Below are positions 7,511-16,078 of a stretch of 64,000 nucleotides of DNA, in pieces; the stretch's first letter is position 1, and every line of letters begins with the position of its first letter. The notes beneath the pieces were generated by a model. The model made no database searches, was not told the DNA's origin, and worked only from the letters and a program-made list of their open reading frames with translations. Made by a program: the position numbers and the translations under genes. The stretch comes from Humibacter sp049446075 (GTDB taxonomy: Bacteria; Actinomycetota; Actinomycetes; Actinomycetales; Microbacteriaceae): assembly GCF_049446075.1 (NCBI RefSeq), contig NZ_JBMSEB010000001.1:2542001-2606000 (forward strand), written 5' to 3'.

Positions 7511-8365
7511 ATGCCCGACTGGTCGCCCGAGAGCCCGAACACCGTGTTCCAGGCGGACAACATGTCGGTGCTGCCTGGGCTGCCGGATGCTTCGTTCACG
7601 CTGATCTACCTCGACCCTCCCTTCAATACCGGGCGCAGTCAGGAGCGTCGCACGGTGACAGCCGTTCGCAGCGAGGAATCCGGCTCGGTCGCCGGGTTCC
7701 AGGGCCGCAGCTACCAGCGCATCCGGGGCGATCTGCTGCGCTACGACGACCGGTTCGACGACTACTGGGAGTTCCTGGAGCCGCGTCTCATCGAGGCGTG
7801 GCGGCTGCTCGCAGACGACGGCACGCTGTACCTCCACCTCGACTACCGCGAGGCGCACTACGCGAAGGTGCTGCTCGACGCGTTGTTCGGGAGGGCATCC
7901 TTTCTCAACGAGATCATCTGGGCGTACGACTACGGCGGCAAGGCGAAGCGCCGCTGGCCCGCGAAGCACGACACGATCCTGGTGTATGTGAAGAATCCGC
8001 GCGGCTACCACTTCGACTCGGATGCCATCGACCGCGAACCCTACATGGCGCCAGGTCTCGTGACTCCCGAGAAGGCGTCGCGCGGAAAGCTCCCTACGGA
8101 TGTCTGGTGGCACACGATCGTCACCACGAGCGGCCGCGAGAAGACGGGCTACCCGACGCAGAAGCCGGAGGGTGTCGTGCGGCGCATGGTGCAGGCATCC
8201 ACTCGTGAAGGGGACTGGGTGCTCGACTTCTTCGCGGGCAGTGGCACGACCGGCGCGGTCGCGTCAGCCCTCGACCGCCGCTTCGTGCTCGTGGACAGCA
8301 ACCCGGAGGCGATCGCGATCATGCGCAGGCGATTCGAGCGGATGCCGGCAGTCACCTTCCTCTGA
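7511..8365 (+). CDS. Orphan site-specific DNA methyltransferase (N6_N4_Mtase, beta order)
   Basis: This 284-residue protein should transfer a methyl group from S-adenosylmethionine to an exocyclic amino group in DNA. Motif IV is DPPF (residues 35-38, in LIYLDPPFNTG) and precedes motif I, FAGSGTTG (241-248), the order of beta-class enzymes. DPPF favours adenine-N6 over cytosine-N4. The central part contains WAYDYGGKAKRRWPAKHDTILVY and the TGYPTQKPE motif near the cofactor site. No restriction nuclease or specificity subunit lies nearby, so a regulatory or housekeeping role is likely. The ATG follows CACAAT by six bases; an in-frame upstream start at 7412 would overlap the divergent promoter region. 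Confidence 0.87.
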   Translation: MPDWSPESPNTVFQADNMSVLPGLPDASFTLIYLDPPFNTGRSQERRTVTAVRSEESGSVAGFQGRSYQRIRGDLLRYDDRFDDYWEFLEPRLIEAWRLLADDGTLYLHLDYREAHYAKVLLDALFGRASFLNEIIWAYDYGGKAKRRWPAKHDTILVYVKNPRGYHFDSDAIDREPYMAPGLVTPEKASRGKLPTDVWWHTIVTTSGREKTGYPTQKPEGVVRRMVQASTREGDWVLDFFAGSGTTGAVASALDRRFVLVDSNPEAIAIMRRRFERMPAVTFL

Positions 8366-8421
8366 CCACCGCCGATCCCGGAGGCCGAGGCCGCGCTATC
8401 GGGCGGGCTATCGGACCGGGC

Positions 8422-9447
8422 TCAGCTGGACCCGCGCACGATGAGCCGGGTCTTGAGGATCGTGGCCCGTTCGACCTGCCTGCCCTCGATGACGTCGACG
8501 AGCTTCCCGGCCATCGCCGCCCCCATCTCCGTCATCGATTGACGCATGGTGGTCAACGCGGGCGCTGCCGCGGGAGCGAGTGCGTCGTCGTCGTATCCGA
8601 CCACCGCGATGTCGTCCGGGATGCTCAGCCCCGCCTCGGTGATCGCCGTGTACGCACCGAGGGCCATCTGATCGTTGGCGACGAAGACGGCATCCAGTGG
8701 CACCTTGCGTGCAAGCAGTCGTCGCATGGCCATGGCACCCGACGCAGGCGTGAAGTCCCCCCACTCGATGAGCTTGGGTTCGAGCCCGGCGTCGGTCATG
8801 GCGCGGCGCCACCCGAGCTCCCGGTCGTAACCCGCAGGCATGTCGGCCGGCCCGGCGATGGTCGCGATGTTCTTGCGGCCGCGTTCGATGAGGTGCCGGG
8901 TGCCGGTGACGGCGCCGTGAATGTTGTCGACGTCGACGTAGTACGCCTCGCCGAGGCCCTCGCCGTAGTCGTGGAGCGGCCGACCGCCGAATACGACTGG
9001 CACGGTTCGGCCGAGACGGGCGTACGAGTGGTCGCCCGAGTGGTGCGAGACGACGAGGGCGCCGTCGACGTTGCCTCCAGTGAGGTATCGCCTGGTCTTG
9101 TCGGGATTCGCCTCGGATGCCACGAAGATGCCGAGCGTGTAATCCGTCGAGGCGAGGTACACGGCCACGCCCTGGATGATCATGGCGAAGAACGGATCGG
9201 CGAACACCCGCGATGTGGATTCCGGGATGACCAGCGCGATCGATTCCGTGCGACGGCTGGCCAGCGACCGGGCTGCACGATTCGGCACGTAGTTGAGCTC
9301 GGCGATGGCCGCGTTGACGGCGGTGATGAGTTCCGGCTTCACCTTGGGAGAGCCGTTCACCACTCGCGAAACGGTCGCGCGCGAAACGCCGGCTCGTGCC
9401 GCCACCATCTCCAGCGTCGGCGCCTGTGCCTCGGCTTTCACGCCCAT
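8422..9447 (-). CDS. LacI-family transcriptional regulator
   Basis: This 341-residue repressor-type regulator has an N-terminal helix-turn-helix (TLEMVAARAGVSRATVSRVVNGS), a hinge with LNYVPNRAARSL, and a periplasmic-binding-protein-like effector domain (ALVIPEST, GADFTPASG-type loops, FVANDQMALGAYTAI). The ATG at 9447 has a good GGAAGGGA ribosome site. A palindrome, GAGCGCGCTC, lies about 70 bases upstream. No sugar genes adjoin it; the upstream neighbour in the same direction is a drug exporter. Its regulon and ligand are unknown, and autoregulation is an inference. Confidence 0.88.
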   Translation of the reverse strand: MGVKAEAQAPTLEMVAARAGVSRATVSRVVNGSPKVKPELITAVNAAIAELNYVPNRAARSLASRRTESIALVIPESTSRVFADPFFAMIIQGVAVYLASTDYTLGIFVASEANPDKTRRYLTGGNVDGALVVSHHSGDHSYARLGRTVPVVFGGRPLHDYGEGLGEAYYVDVDNIHGAVTGTRHLIERGRKNIATIAGPADMPAGYDRELGWRRAMTDAGLEPKLIEWGDFTPASGAMAMRRLLARKVPLDAVFVANDQMALGAYTAITEAGLSIPDDIAVVGYDDDALAPAAAPALTTMRQSMTEMGAAMAGKLVDVIEGRQVERATILKTRLIVRGSS

Positions 9448-9512
9448 GTCGTCCCTTCCTCGCCCGAACCTATCGCGATTCCGGCCCCGAGGCGACGCGG
9501 TGAGCGCAAAAA

Positions 9513-9526
9513 TGAGCGCGCTCTCA
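9513..9526. promoter_or_regulatory. Possible LacI-type operator
   Basis: TGAGCGCGCTCTCA contains the perfect 10-bp palindrome GAGCGCGCTC and resembles the TGGGAGCGCTCCCA operators of actinobacterial LacI regulators. It lies upstream of the LacI gene at 9447 and downstream of the exporter gene, so autoregulation is the likely use. Confidence 0.5.
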
Positions 9527-9597
9527 CGAACCACGTAGACACGGATGCCGCGAGCCGGTCCCAAGACCAGCCCGCGGCATCCACGAGATGGAACTGC

Positions 9598-11829
9598 CTA
9601 CGACGTGGCGACCTCGCCCGGGCCGGCGATGTGCCTGCCGTGGCGACCGTTCTCGCTCAGCGGCTGGTGTGCATCCGCTGCGGCGTCGGTTGCGATGGCT
9701 GGCGCGGGGGCCGGCTCTACGGCGTGCCGGCCGTGCTCGGCAGACGAGGTCGATCCGGCCGACACGAGGTCCGGCTCCGCTGCCTCGTCCGGCAGTGCGA
9801 GCGCCCCGGTCTCCTCGGCAGCGGCCTTCGCGAGCAGTGCCTCGTCGTCGGCCGCCTCCTGCAGCGCGGACTTCGCGCGAAGCGGCGGTGTCTTGAAGAA
9901 CAGCGTGAGGATGAACGCGGCGAGCACCACGAACATCGCGACCCAGTAGACGGTCACGGCCGAGTCGTTGAATCCGACGAGGAACGGCTTGGCAAGGCGC
10001 GGGTCCGCTCCCTTCAGGAACGACGTGTCGTTGATGGCGTTGCTGTTGACGCTCGTCGTGCTGCTCGACTTCTCGAGCTGCTTCTGGAAGGTCGGCACCA
10101 CGGAGGCGACGAACTCATCGCGCTGCGACGCCGTGGAGAAGTCGAGCGAGACCTTTCCGCTCGCGTCGAGGCGAGCGACCGGCACCTTCTTCTGGATCTG
10201 CGTGAGCGCCGCTTGCTGCGCCTGCTGCACGGCCTGAGCCTCGGCAGCTGCCTGTGCCTGCACCGGAATGGTTCCGGCCTGAACGGCCTTGTCGACCGCG
10301 GCTTTGCCTGCGGCGCCCGCCTTATCGACGCCCGCCTGCAGCTCCTTGGTGGTGTTCGTCGTCACCTTGTCCACGATCGAGTTGTAGATCGTGCCCATGA
10401 TGCCCTTGTTCTCGGGCGCCTTCGCGACCGATGGGTCGAACGCGGCGTCGAGCGCCGAGGTCAGGGTCGGCTTGTCGCTCAGGGAGCTCTGGATGTTCGC
10501 CGGCATCACCGAGAACAGCAGCGAGATGAGCACCGCCGTGCCGAGCGTTCCACCGATCTGCCTGAAGAACGTGGATGCACTCGTCGCCACACCCATGTCC
10601 CGAAGACCGACGGCGTTCTGGCTCGCGATGGTGAGCGTCTGCATCAATTGGCCGAGGCCGAGGCCGATGAGCAACATGGCGCCCGCGATGAACCAGTACG
10701 AGCCGTCGTAGTGCAGGAACGTCAGCCAGAAGAACCCGCCGGACAGCAGCAGGGTTCCGATGATCGGGAACTGCCGGTACCGGCCGGTCCTTGCGATGAT
10801 CTGACCACTGGCGATCGACGCGATCATCAGCCCCAAGATCATCGGCAGCAGCTGGAGGCCGCTCTCGGTCGGGCTGGCACCCAGCACGAGCTGGAGGTAC
10901 AGCGGCAGGGTCAGCATGGCGCCGAACATCCCGAAGCCGACGAACACGCCGATGATGGTGGCCATCGAGAACGTGTTCGAACGGAACAGCTTGAGCGGGA
11001 TCAGGGCGTCGTCCTTCATGAGGATCTCGACGATGATGAACCCGACGATGCCGATGCCGCCGATCACGTAGCACGTGATGGCTGCCGCGCTGCCCCAGCC
11101 CCAGTCGCGGCCCTGCTCGGCGATCAGGAGGAGCGGCACGAGTGCGACGATCACGCCAGTCGCACCCCACCAGTCGATGCGCACCGAGTGGTGGTCGTGC
11201 CGCGGGATGTGCAGGAAGATCATCACGATGATCAGCGCGACGATGCCGATCGGCACGTTGATCAGGAAGACCCAGCGCCACCCGGCGATCCAGAGGATCT
11301 GATTAGCGCCTGCGAACAATCCGCCGATCAGCGGACCCGCCACGCTCGAGATGCCGAACACGGCGAGGAAGTAGCCCTGGTATTTCGCGCGCTCGCGCGG
11401 CGCCAGGATGTCGCCCATGATGGCCAGTGGCATCGACATCAGACCGCCGGCGCCGAGTCCCTGGATGGCGCGGAAGGCCGCCAGTTCGATCATCGACGTC
11501 GAGAACGACGCCAGCACGGAGCCGATCACGAAGACGACGATCGCGATGATGAACAACGGTCGGCGGCCGAAGATGTCGGACAGCTTGCCGTAGATGGGCG
11601 TGGCGATCGTCGAGACGATCAGGTAGGCGGTGGTCACCCACGCCTGCTGGCTCAGACCGTGCAGGTCGTCGCCGATGGTGCGGATGGCCGTGCCCACGAC
11701 GGTCTGGTCGAGGGCGGAGAGGAACATGCCGGCCATGAGACCGAAGATCACGAAGAGGATCTGGCGGTGGCTCATGACGGCTGTTCTGGGCGCGGACTGC
11801 GCCGACGCTGACGTGGCGGCTTCTGACAT
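9598..11829 (-). CDS. DHA2-type (EmrB/QacA) 14-helix drug exporter with large loop and tail
   Basis: This 743-residue proton-driven exporter starts at MSEAATSASAQ, the first ATG with a GGGG ribosome site, not at earlier in-frame codons. Motif A (GKLSDIFGRRPLF), motif C (VFGISSVAGPLIGG) and the DHA2 start LDQTVVGTAIRTI are clear. It is longer than the usual 450-550 residues. About 140 residues rich in Ala, Gln and Lys (QAGVDKAGAAGKAAVDKA) are inserted before the last helix, probably outside the membrane. A 95-residue Ala/Glu tail follows the last helix. A 13-bp palindrome lies 112 bases upstream. Substrates are unknown. Confidence 0.87.
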   Translation of the reverse strand: MSEAATSASAQSAPRTAVMSHRQILFVIFGLMAGMFLSALDQTVVGTAIRTIGDDLHGLSQQAWVTTAYLIVSTIATPIYGKLSDIFGRRPLFIIAIVVFVIGSVLASFSTSMIELAAFRAIQGLGAGGLMSMPLAIMGDILAPRERAKYQGYFLAVFGISSVAGPLIGGLFAGANQILWIAGWRWVFLINVPIGIVALIIVMIFLHIPRHDHHSVRIDWWGATGVIVALVPLLLIAEQGRDWGWGSAAAITCYVIGGIGIVGFIIVEILMKDDALIPLKLFRSNTFSMATIIGVFVGFGMFGAMLTLPLYLQLVLGASPTESGLQLLPMILGLMIASIASGQIIARTGRYRQFPIIGTLLLSGGFFWLTFLHYDGSYWFIAGAMLLIGLGLGQLMQTLTIASQNAVGLRDMGVATSASTFFRQIGGTLGTAVLISLLFSVMPANIQSSLSDKPTLTSALDAAFDPSVAKAPENKGIMGTIYNSIVDKVTTNTTKELQAGVDKAGAAGKAAVDKAVQAGTIPVQAQAAAEAQAVQQAQQAALTQIQKKVPVARLDASGKVSLDFSTASQRDEFVASVVPTFQKQLEKSSSTTSVNSNAINDTSFLKGADPRLAKPFLVGFNDSAVTVYWVAMFVVLAAFILTLFFKTPPLRAKSALQEAADDEALLAKAAAEETGALALPDEAAEPDLVSAGSTSSAEHGRHAVEPAPAPAIATDAAADAHQPLSENGRHGRHIAGPGEVATS

Positions 11830-11940
11830 GGATCCCCGTACGTTCTGCTGGAATTGCTGTGAGGCGCGAGAGCGAGGCACGCCGGACGGCGGGCTCGCCG
11901 TCGTTGGCATTGTCGAATGTGCGGCCGGAGACGAGCACAG

Positions 11941-11953
11941 ACCTTGACAAGGT
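11941..11953. promoter_or_regulatory. Palindrome upstream of the drug exporter, probable operator
   Basis: ACCTTG-A-CAAGGT is a perfect inverted repeat with 6-base arms and a 1-base centre. It lies 112 bases before the exporter ATG and 240 bases before the divergent amidase lipoprotein gene. It has the form of a TetR- or MerR-type operator. No such regulator is adjacent, so the binding protein is unknown. Confidence 0.5.
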
Positions 11954-12192
11954 GACTCGCAAGGAAACGGCTCTCCCCAGCCGGTGAGAGAAAATTGCGG
12001 TGACTGCAAATTTACACCCGCCGAAAGGTCGGCGTCGAACCATAACAGCTCTCGGCTTCCCTTGGTTCGCGCTCGGCGAACATCCGCTCTTCGGGGCATC
12101 TCTTCCGAGGATCGCCCCGGAAGCACCGCATCGCCGGCGCCTCAGCTGCACACCGGAGATTCCAAGGCATCTCGGGTACCTTCGACCACGCT

Positions 12193-13113
12193 ATGACATA
12201 CCCCCCGAATGAGTCGCACAAGCGGCACGGCAGGACGCGCGCCATCGTGATCGCCGTGCTCGCGGCATCCGTGATCGCACTCACGGGATGCACATCGAGC
12301 GGTGCGGTCAAAGCGTCCGTGCAGAAGCCGGCTTCCGAGCGGACACCGGCCGCGGCACCGTCGGTGGCGGGGGTCTCGCCGGCGGAGGCTCCCGTGGTGG
12401 GGCAGCAGGTGACGATCACGGGCACCGACCTTCAGAACGTGAAGACCGTTGCGTTCGGATCCACCATCGTGCCCGTCGTCTCTGCCACGGCCGACAAGGT
12501 GGTCGCGGACGCTCCCGCCGCTGCCGACTACCAGCCGGCAACCGTTGGACTGAAGCTCATCAGCAAGACGGGCAAGACCGTGGCGACTAAGCCGAACGCC
12601 CTGGAGTACACGGCGACCGGCGGAGTGGCCGCGCAGCTGCAGTACGCGCTTGCGCACTGGCAGAACTACAACACGGCGCAGTACGGCGACCTCAATCCCG
12701 ACGGCGGCGACTGTGCGAACTTCGTGAGCCAGACCCTGATCGCGCGCGGCTGGACCATGAACGACGACTGGTACAACCACGGTGCGGCAGCGGACTGGAG
12801 CGCGGCGTGGGGCTACGTTCCCGCCATGGACGAGTACTTCGCCGACAACGCCGAGAGCCTCGGGCTGCAGAAGCTGAGCTTCTCGCAGGCCGACCGCGCG
12901 CAGGTGGCGCTCGGCGACATCGCAGTGTTCGACTGGGACGGTGACGGATCGCCCGACCACGTCGAGGTGGTGGACCGCATCACCAAGGTGGACGGTCAGT
13001 ACAAGATCGAGCTCGCGAGCCACAACGACGACTACGCGTTCCGCGATCTCGACGAGACGATCACCACCCAGCACCCGGGCGCAATCGGCCACTTCTGGCA
13101 CCTGACGCGCTGA
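12193..13113 (+). CDS. Lipoprotein with IPT/TIG domain and Amidase_6 domain
   Basis: This 306-residue exported lipoprotein has a signal peptide ending in the lipobox ALTGC. It is followed by a spacer, an IPT/TIG immunoglobulin-like domain (about residues 55-135, GVSPAEAPVVGQQVTITGTDL), and a C-terminal Amidase_6 domain. That domain has the cysteine-containing motif GGDCANFVSQTLIARG, a DHVEVVDRI histidine motif and a final GHFWHLTR. Amidase_6 proteins are putative NlpC/P60-like amidases, so cleavage of peptidoglycan peptides at the cell surface is likely but unproven. A paralogue lacking the IPT domain is at 14790-15428; an L,D-transpeptidase lies between them on the other strand. Confidence 0.85.
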   Translation: MTYPPNESHKRHGRTRAIVIAVLAASVIALTGCTSSGAVKASVQKPASERTPAAAPSVAGVSPAEAPVVGQQVTITGTDLQNVKTVAFGSTIVPVVSATADKVVADAPAAADYQPATVGLKLISKTGKTVATKPNALEYTATGGVAAQLQYALAHWQNYNTAQYGDLNPDGGDCANFVSQTLIARGWTMNDDWYNHGAAADWSAAWGYVPAMDEYFADNAESLGLQKLSFSQADRAQVALGDIAVFDWDGDGSPDHVEVVDRITKVDGQYKIELASHNDDYAFRDLDETITTQHPGAIGHFWHLTR

Positions 13114-13133
13114 GCGCGTGGTTCCGCGGGGCG

Positions 13134-13180
13134 GGTTTCGGATACGCGTCGCCTGCGGCGGCGATACTCAACCGGCGGTG
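13134..13180. repeat. REP-like palindromic element, best-preserved copy
   Basis: The element reads GGTTTCGGATACG, then a short hairpin (CGTCGCC at 13147-13153 with GGCGGCG at 13157-13163, one G-T pair), then GATACTCAACCGGCGGTGG. It lies between two convergent genes and is the most complete copy of the element also seen near 4.3 kb and 25.2 kb. It may also act as a transcription stop for either gene. Confidence 0.75.
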
Positions 13181-13181
13181 G

Positions 13182-14612
13182 TCAGTGCACGTAGACGTCG
13201 GTTCCGTCTGGCGTCCACTCATAGAGCTTCTCAGCCAGGCTTATCGGCATGCCGACGCATCCGTGGCTCATCGGGTGGCCGAAGTTGTTGTGCCAGTACA
13301 CGCCGTGCAGCGCGTCGCCGTTGTCGTCGAAGTACATGACCCACGGCACGTTCGGCTCGACGTAGCCGTATTGCGTGCTCGACATGGTCTGCTCGCGAAT
13401 GTGGACGTGCACGGTGAAGTGGCCGGTGGGGGTCGGCGTCGCGGCGCGCCCGGAGGAGATAGCCCAGGAGTCGACGATCGCACCGTTCTGGATCATGTAG
13501 AGGCGCTGGGCGCTCAGGTCCACCTCGATGCTGCGCTGGAGGTTCGTCGTCTGCATCGGCGTCTCGGCCACCGGCAACTGATAATCGGCCTTGCCCTCGC
13601 TGAGCTGCGTCGCGAACGCACTGGCTACGCCACTGGTGTCTCCCAGCGCACGCCCCGCCTGACCGGTCGTTTCCGCACGCAGCACCGCGCCCGCGGAATC
13701 GATGATGTTCTCCGCGTTCACCGGCTGCCGGTTCACCTGGCCGGGCAGCGCATCCACCGCGTTTTGGATCTTCTTCTGGTCCGCGGTGATCGAGAAGCTG
13801 CCGTTGCTCTCGTGCGGCGTCACCGTCAGCCAGGACGACGCCACGTCTGGCGCAATCGGCACCGTACGCTCGGTGCCCACGTAGAAGCCGATGGTGGCGA
13901 GCATGGTGTTGAGCTTGTCAGCGGTGGCACTCGCGGTAGTCGTGCTGATCGGCGCCAAAGCCTCGGCCCTGGTCGTCCGCACTGAGACGTGGTCACCGTC
14001 GCGGGAGAAGGATGCCTGCAGCCCTCGCGCGAGCGCTGCCGTATCGACCCGGATGCCCGAAGCGGCCGGCTTGACCGCGTACTTGCCGTTCGCGAACGTG
14101 ACGGTGGCATCCGTCGCCTTCGTGTAGAGGGCCGGGAGCGCTTGCTGTAGAGCCTTGTCGACCTTGCCCGTCTCGAGCGTCACGGGTGCGTCGATCGGCT
14201 TGCCGAACCACGCTCCGACGTTCCACAGCGGCCGGTCGGCGAGCGCTGTGGCCGTCGTTGCGGCTGCATCCCCTTCGATGCCCAGCTCGCGCCCGGTCAT
14301 CCTGACGCCGTTCACGCTGATGCTCGCCTCGTTCATCCTCTGCGAGACGAGGTTCGCCGCGATGCTCGGCGGCAGTCCGCCGACCTGCACACCGGCGACG
14401 GTCGTTCCCGGCGCGATCAGCAGTGTGAGCGCCGCAGCCGCCAGCACGACGAACGCGCCGAGGGCGATCGAGATCCATAGAAGGCGACGCCTGCGCTTCG
14501 GTTTGCGGGTGGCCGCGAGCGATTCGACCAGGCGCGCGCGCGTCGCGGCGGCGGCTTCCGGGTCGTTCGGGACGTCGTCCACGAGGGCATCGTGTGTCAG
14601 TTGATCCGTCAC
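13182..14612 (-). CDS. L,D-transpeptidase (YkuD) with PG-binding domain
   Basis: This 476-residue membrane-anchored enzyme should form 3-3 peptidoglycan cross-links. After an Arg/Lys-rich cytoplasmic segment comes one membrane helix (LLWISIALGAFVVLAAAALTL). A long extracellular region of the PG_binding_4 type (VAGVQVGGLPPSIAANLV) and the YkuD domain follow. The catalytic motif HPMSHGCVGMP is intact near the C terminus. The GTG at 14612 has a GAGG ribosome site; an in-frame GTG at 14657 gives 15 more residues. The two flanking amidase lipoproteins suggest a shared role in remodelling the wall. Confidence 0.88.
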   Translation of the reverse strand: MTDQLTHDALVDDVPNDPEAAAATRARLVESLAATRKPKRRRRLLWISIALGAFVVLAAAALTLLIAPGTTVAGVQVGGLPPSIAANLVSQRMNEASISVNGVRMTGRELGIEGDAAATTATALADRPLWNVGAWFGKPIDAPVTLETGKVDKALQQALPALYTKATDATVTFANGKYAVKPAASGIRVDTAALARGLQASFSRDGDHVSVRTTRAEALAPISTTTASATADKLNTMLATIGFYVGTERTVPIAPDVASSWLTVTPHESNGSFSITADQKKIQNAVDALPGQVNRQPVNAENIIDSAGAVLRAETTGQAGRALGDTSGVASAFATQLSEGKADYQLPVAETPMQTTNLQRSIEVDLSAQRLYMIQNGAIVDSWAISSGRAATPTPTGHFTVHVHIREQTMSSTQYGYVEPNVPWVMYFDDNGDALHGVYWHNNFGHPMSHGCVGMPISLAEKLYEWTPDGTDVYVH

Positions 14613-14789
14613 GCCAACCTCGTTCGCTCGGTGACCCCCCGCTGGGCGAAACGTCAACAGAGGATATGACGGCGCCGCGCAATCGGCAACTGGTCTGTCT
14701 ATCCGGGCTTCCGAGAGCGCGGCTCAGTATCCCCTCACAGCGCAGCGGGTCGGGCTCGCGCACAGCCTCAGATCGATAACGTCGAATGC

Positions 14790-15428
14790 ATGGTGCAGAC
14801 GAGACGGCGAAGCAGATGGTGGCGTGTGGCATCCGCACTGTCGGTTGCCGCGGTCTTCGCGCTGGCCGGATGTTCGGCCGGACCCGCCCCGTTGCCCGCG
14901 CCGATCCAGAAGCAGTTGGACTACGCGCTCGCGCACTGGAACCACTACAACACCAAGGTGTACGGCGACCTCAACCCCGTCGGCGGGGACTGCGCGAACT
15001 TCGTGAGCCAAACGCTCATCGCCAGAGGCTGGAAGATGAACGACCAGTGGTACAACCATGACGCCGCGGCCGACTGGAGTCCGGCCTGGGGTTACGTGCC
15101 GGCGATGGACAAGTACTTCGCGGCGGACGCGAAGACACTAGGACTCACCCAGTACCCCTTCGACAAGCGATCGAAGATCGCAGTTGGCGACCTCGTCATG
15201 TTCGACTGGGACAACGACGGCTCGTACGACCACGTCGAGATCGTGAGCAAGGTGGTCGACACCACGGTCGACGGCAAGAAGCACGTCGACATCGAGATGG
15301 CGGGACATAACAGGGACACGAAGTACCGCGACCTGGACTACGTGCTCGACAAGGAATACCCGGGCGCAGCCGGTCACTTCTGGCACATCGCGCTGCCGTC
15401 CACGGCTTCGCCTTCCCCTTCGAGCTAA
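14790..15428 (+). CDS. Amidase_6-domain lipoprotein
   Basis: This 212-residue lipoprotein is a shorter paralogue of the protein at 12193-13113. The signal peptide ends in lipobox FALAGC and is followed by only a short Pro-rich linker (no IPT domain) before the Amidase_6 domain. GGDCANFVSQTLIARG, YDHVEIVSKV and AGHFWHIAL are all conserved. It should act outside the membrane, possibly on peptidoglycan peptides. The ATG follows TAACGT by seven bases, suggesting a leaderless message. It is divergent from the L,D-transpeptidase. The strong similarity of the two amidase domains suggests local duplication. Confidence 0.83.
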   Translation: MVQTRRRSRWWRVASALSVAAVFALAGCSAGPAPLPAPIQKQLDYALAHWNHYNTKVYGDLNPVGGDCANFVSQTLIARGWKMNDQWYNHDAAADWSPAWGYVPAMDKYFAADAKTLGLTQYPFDKRSKIAVGDLVMFDWDNDGSYDHVEIVSKVVDTTVDGKKHVDIEMAGHNRDTKYRDLDYVLDKEYPGAAGHFWHIALPSTASPSPSS

Positions 15429-15432
15429 CGCC

Positions 15433-15503
15433 TGACACCACGTGGTGTCACTTGTTTCAACTAGCTGCTTGACGCGACACCACTGTGGTGTCACTATGGT
15501 GTC
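15433..15503 (+). promoter_or_regulatory. Promoter and repeated GGTGTCA operator of the RHH operon
   Basis: TGACACCACGTGGTGTCA (15433-15450) is a perfect 18-bp palindrome. GACACCACTGTGGTGTC (15476-15492) is a second one with a 1-base centre, and a single GGTGTCA half-site lies at 15498-15504. A -35 TTGACG (15469-15474), 17-base spacer and -10 CACTAT (15492-15497) overlap these sites. They would start the transcript at or next to the ATG at 15504. The adjacent ribbon-helix-helix protein is the obvious binder. Confidence 0.8.
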
Positions 15504-16007
15504 ATGCAATTGGAAACGTACGTCGAGGAACTCCAACGCCAACTCGTTGCAGCAGCCGCTGCAGGCGGCGACGAGACGCGCGAGACCGCACAGCGCCTGA
15601 GCACGGCGCTGGACGCGGCCGCACGCTTGATGCTGCTCGAGGCACTCGGCGCAGCCGCAAGCGAGATCACCACCGAGCTGACTCCCGGGTCGGTCGACCT
15701 GCGCCTCCGCGGGCGCGAGCCCGAGTTCGTGGTGACCCAGGCACCGCATTGGGATGAACCGCAGGCGTCGGCCGAGCCGGCCGCCCCGGTAGCTCCTGCG
15801 GTCTTCGACGGCGAGGAAGGCGCGACCACGCGCACGACCTTGCGCCTGCCGGACGAACTCAAGACCCGTGTCGAGGCGGCAGCCGCCCGCGCGGGAGTGT
15901 CCGTCAACACGTGGCTGGTTCGAGCCATCGCATCAACGCTCGACGGCGGAACCCCAAGGGCCGCGCAGGAGACCAGCGGCAAGCGCGTCACGGGATGGGT
16001 TCGGTGA
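15504..16007 (+). CDS. Ribbon-helix-helix (HicB/Arc-like) regulator
   Basis: This is a 167-residue protein. The first 70 residues form an Ala-rich helical segment (YVEELQRQLVAAAAAGGDE) and a short strand region (SVDLRLRGREPEFVV). A Pro/Ala linker leads to a C-terminal ribbon-helix-helix, with TTRTTLRLPDELKTRVEAAA as the DNA-contacting strand and first helix, and GVSVNTWLVRAIASTL as the second. Such proteins bind short repeats in pairs, which fits the GGTGTCA repeats in front. No toxin gene is next to it; the partners are a DUF4097 protein and an ABC exporter, so it probably acts as the operon's own repressor. Confidence 0.82.
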   Translation: MQLETYVEELQRQLVAAAAAGGDETRETAQRLSTALDAAARLMLLEALGAAASEITTELTPGSVDLRLRGREPEFVVTQAPHWDEPQASAEPAAPVAPAVFDGEEGATTRTTLRLPDELKTRVEAAAARAGVSVNTWLVRAIASTLDGGTPRAAQETSGKRVTGWVR

Positions 16008-16078
16008 ACGAGATGAGCAAGGCATCCGAGACAGCCGCTTCCATCGCATCCACCTCGAACGACCAGGGGAGACAGTTC

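Noticed and set aside
8539..11811. A 1090-codon open frame on the plus strand
   Set aside because: It runs antisense through the LacI and drug exporter genes and reads as low-complexity Arg/Asp/His sequence without domains.
12000..12020. Exact -35/-10 promoter for the drug exporter
   Set aside because: AT-rich words are present (TGTAAATTTGC on the minus strand), but no convincingly spaced pair could be fixed.
15504..16007. Toxin-antitoxin pair
   Set aside because: The ribbon-helix-helix protein looks like an antitoxin, but the adjacent genes are DUF4097 and ABC transporter genes with no toxin-sized partner.
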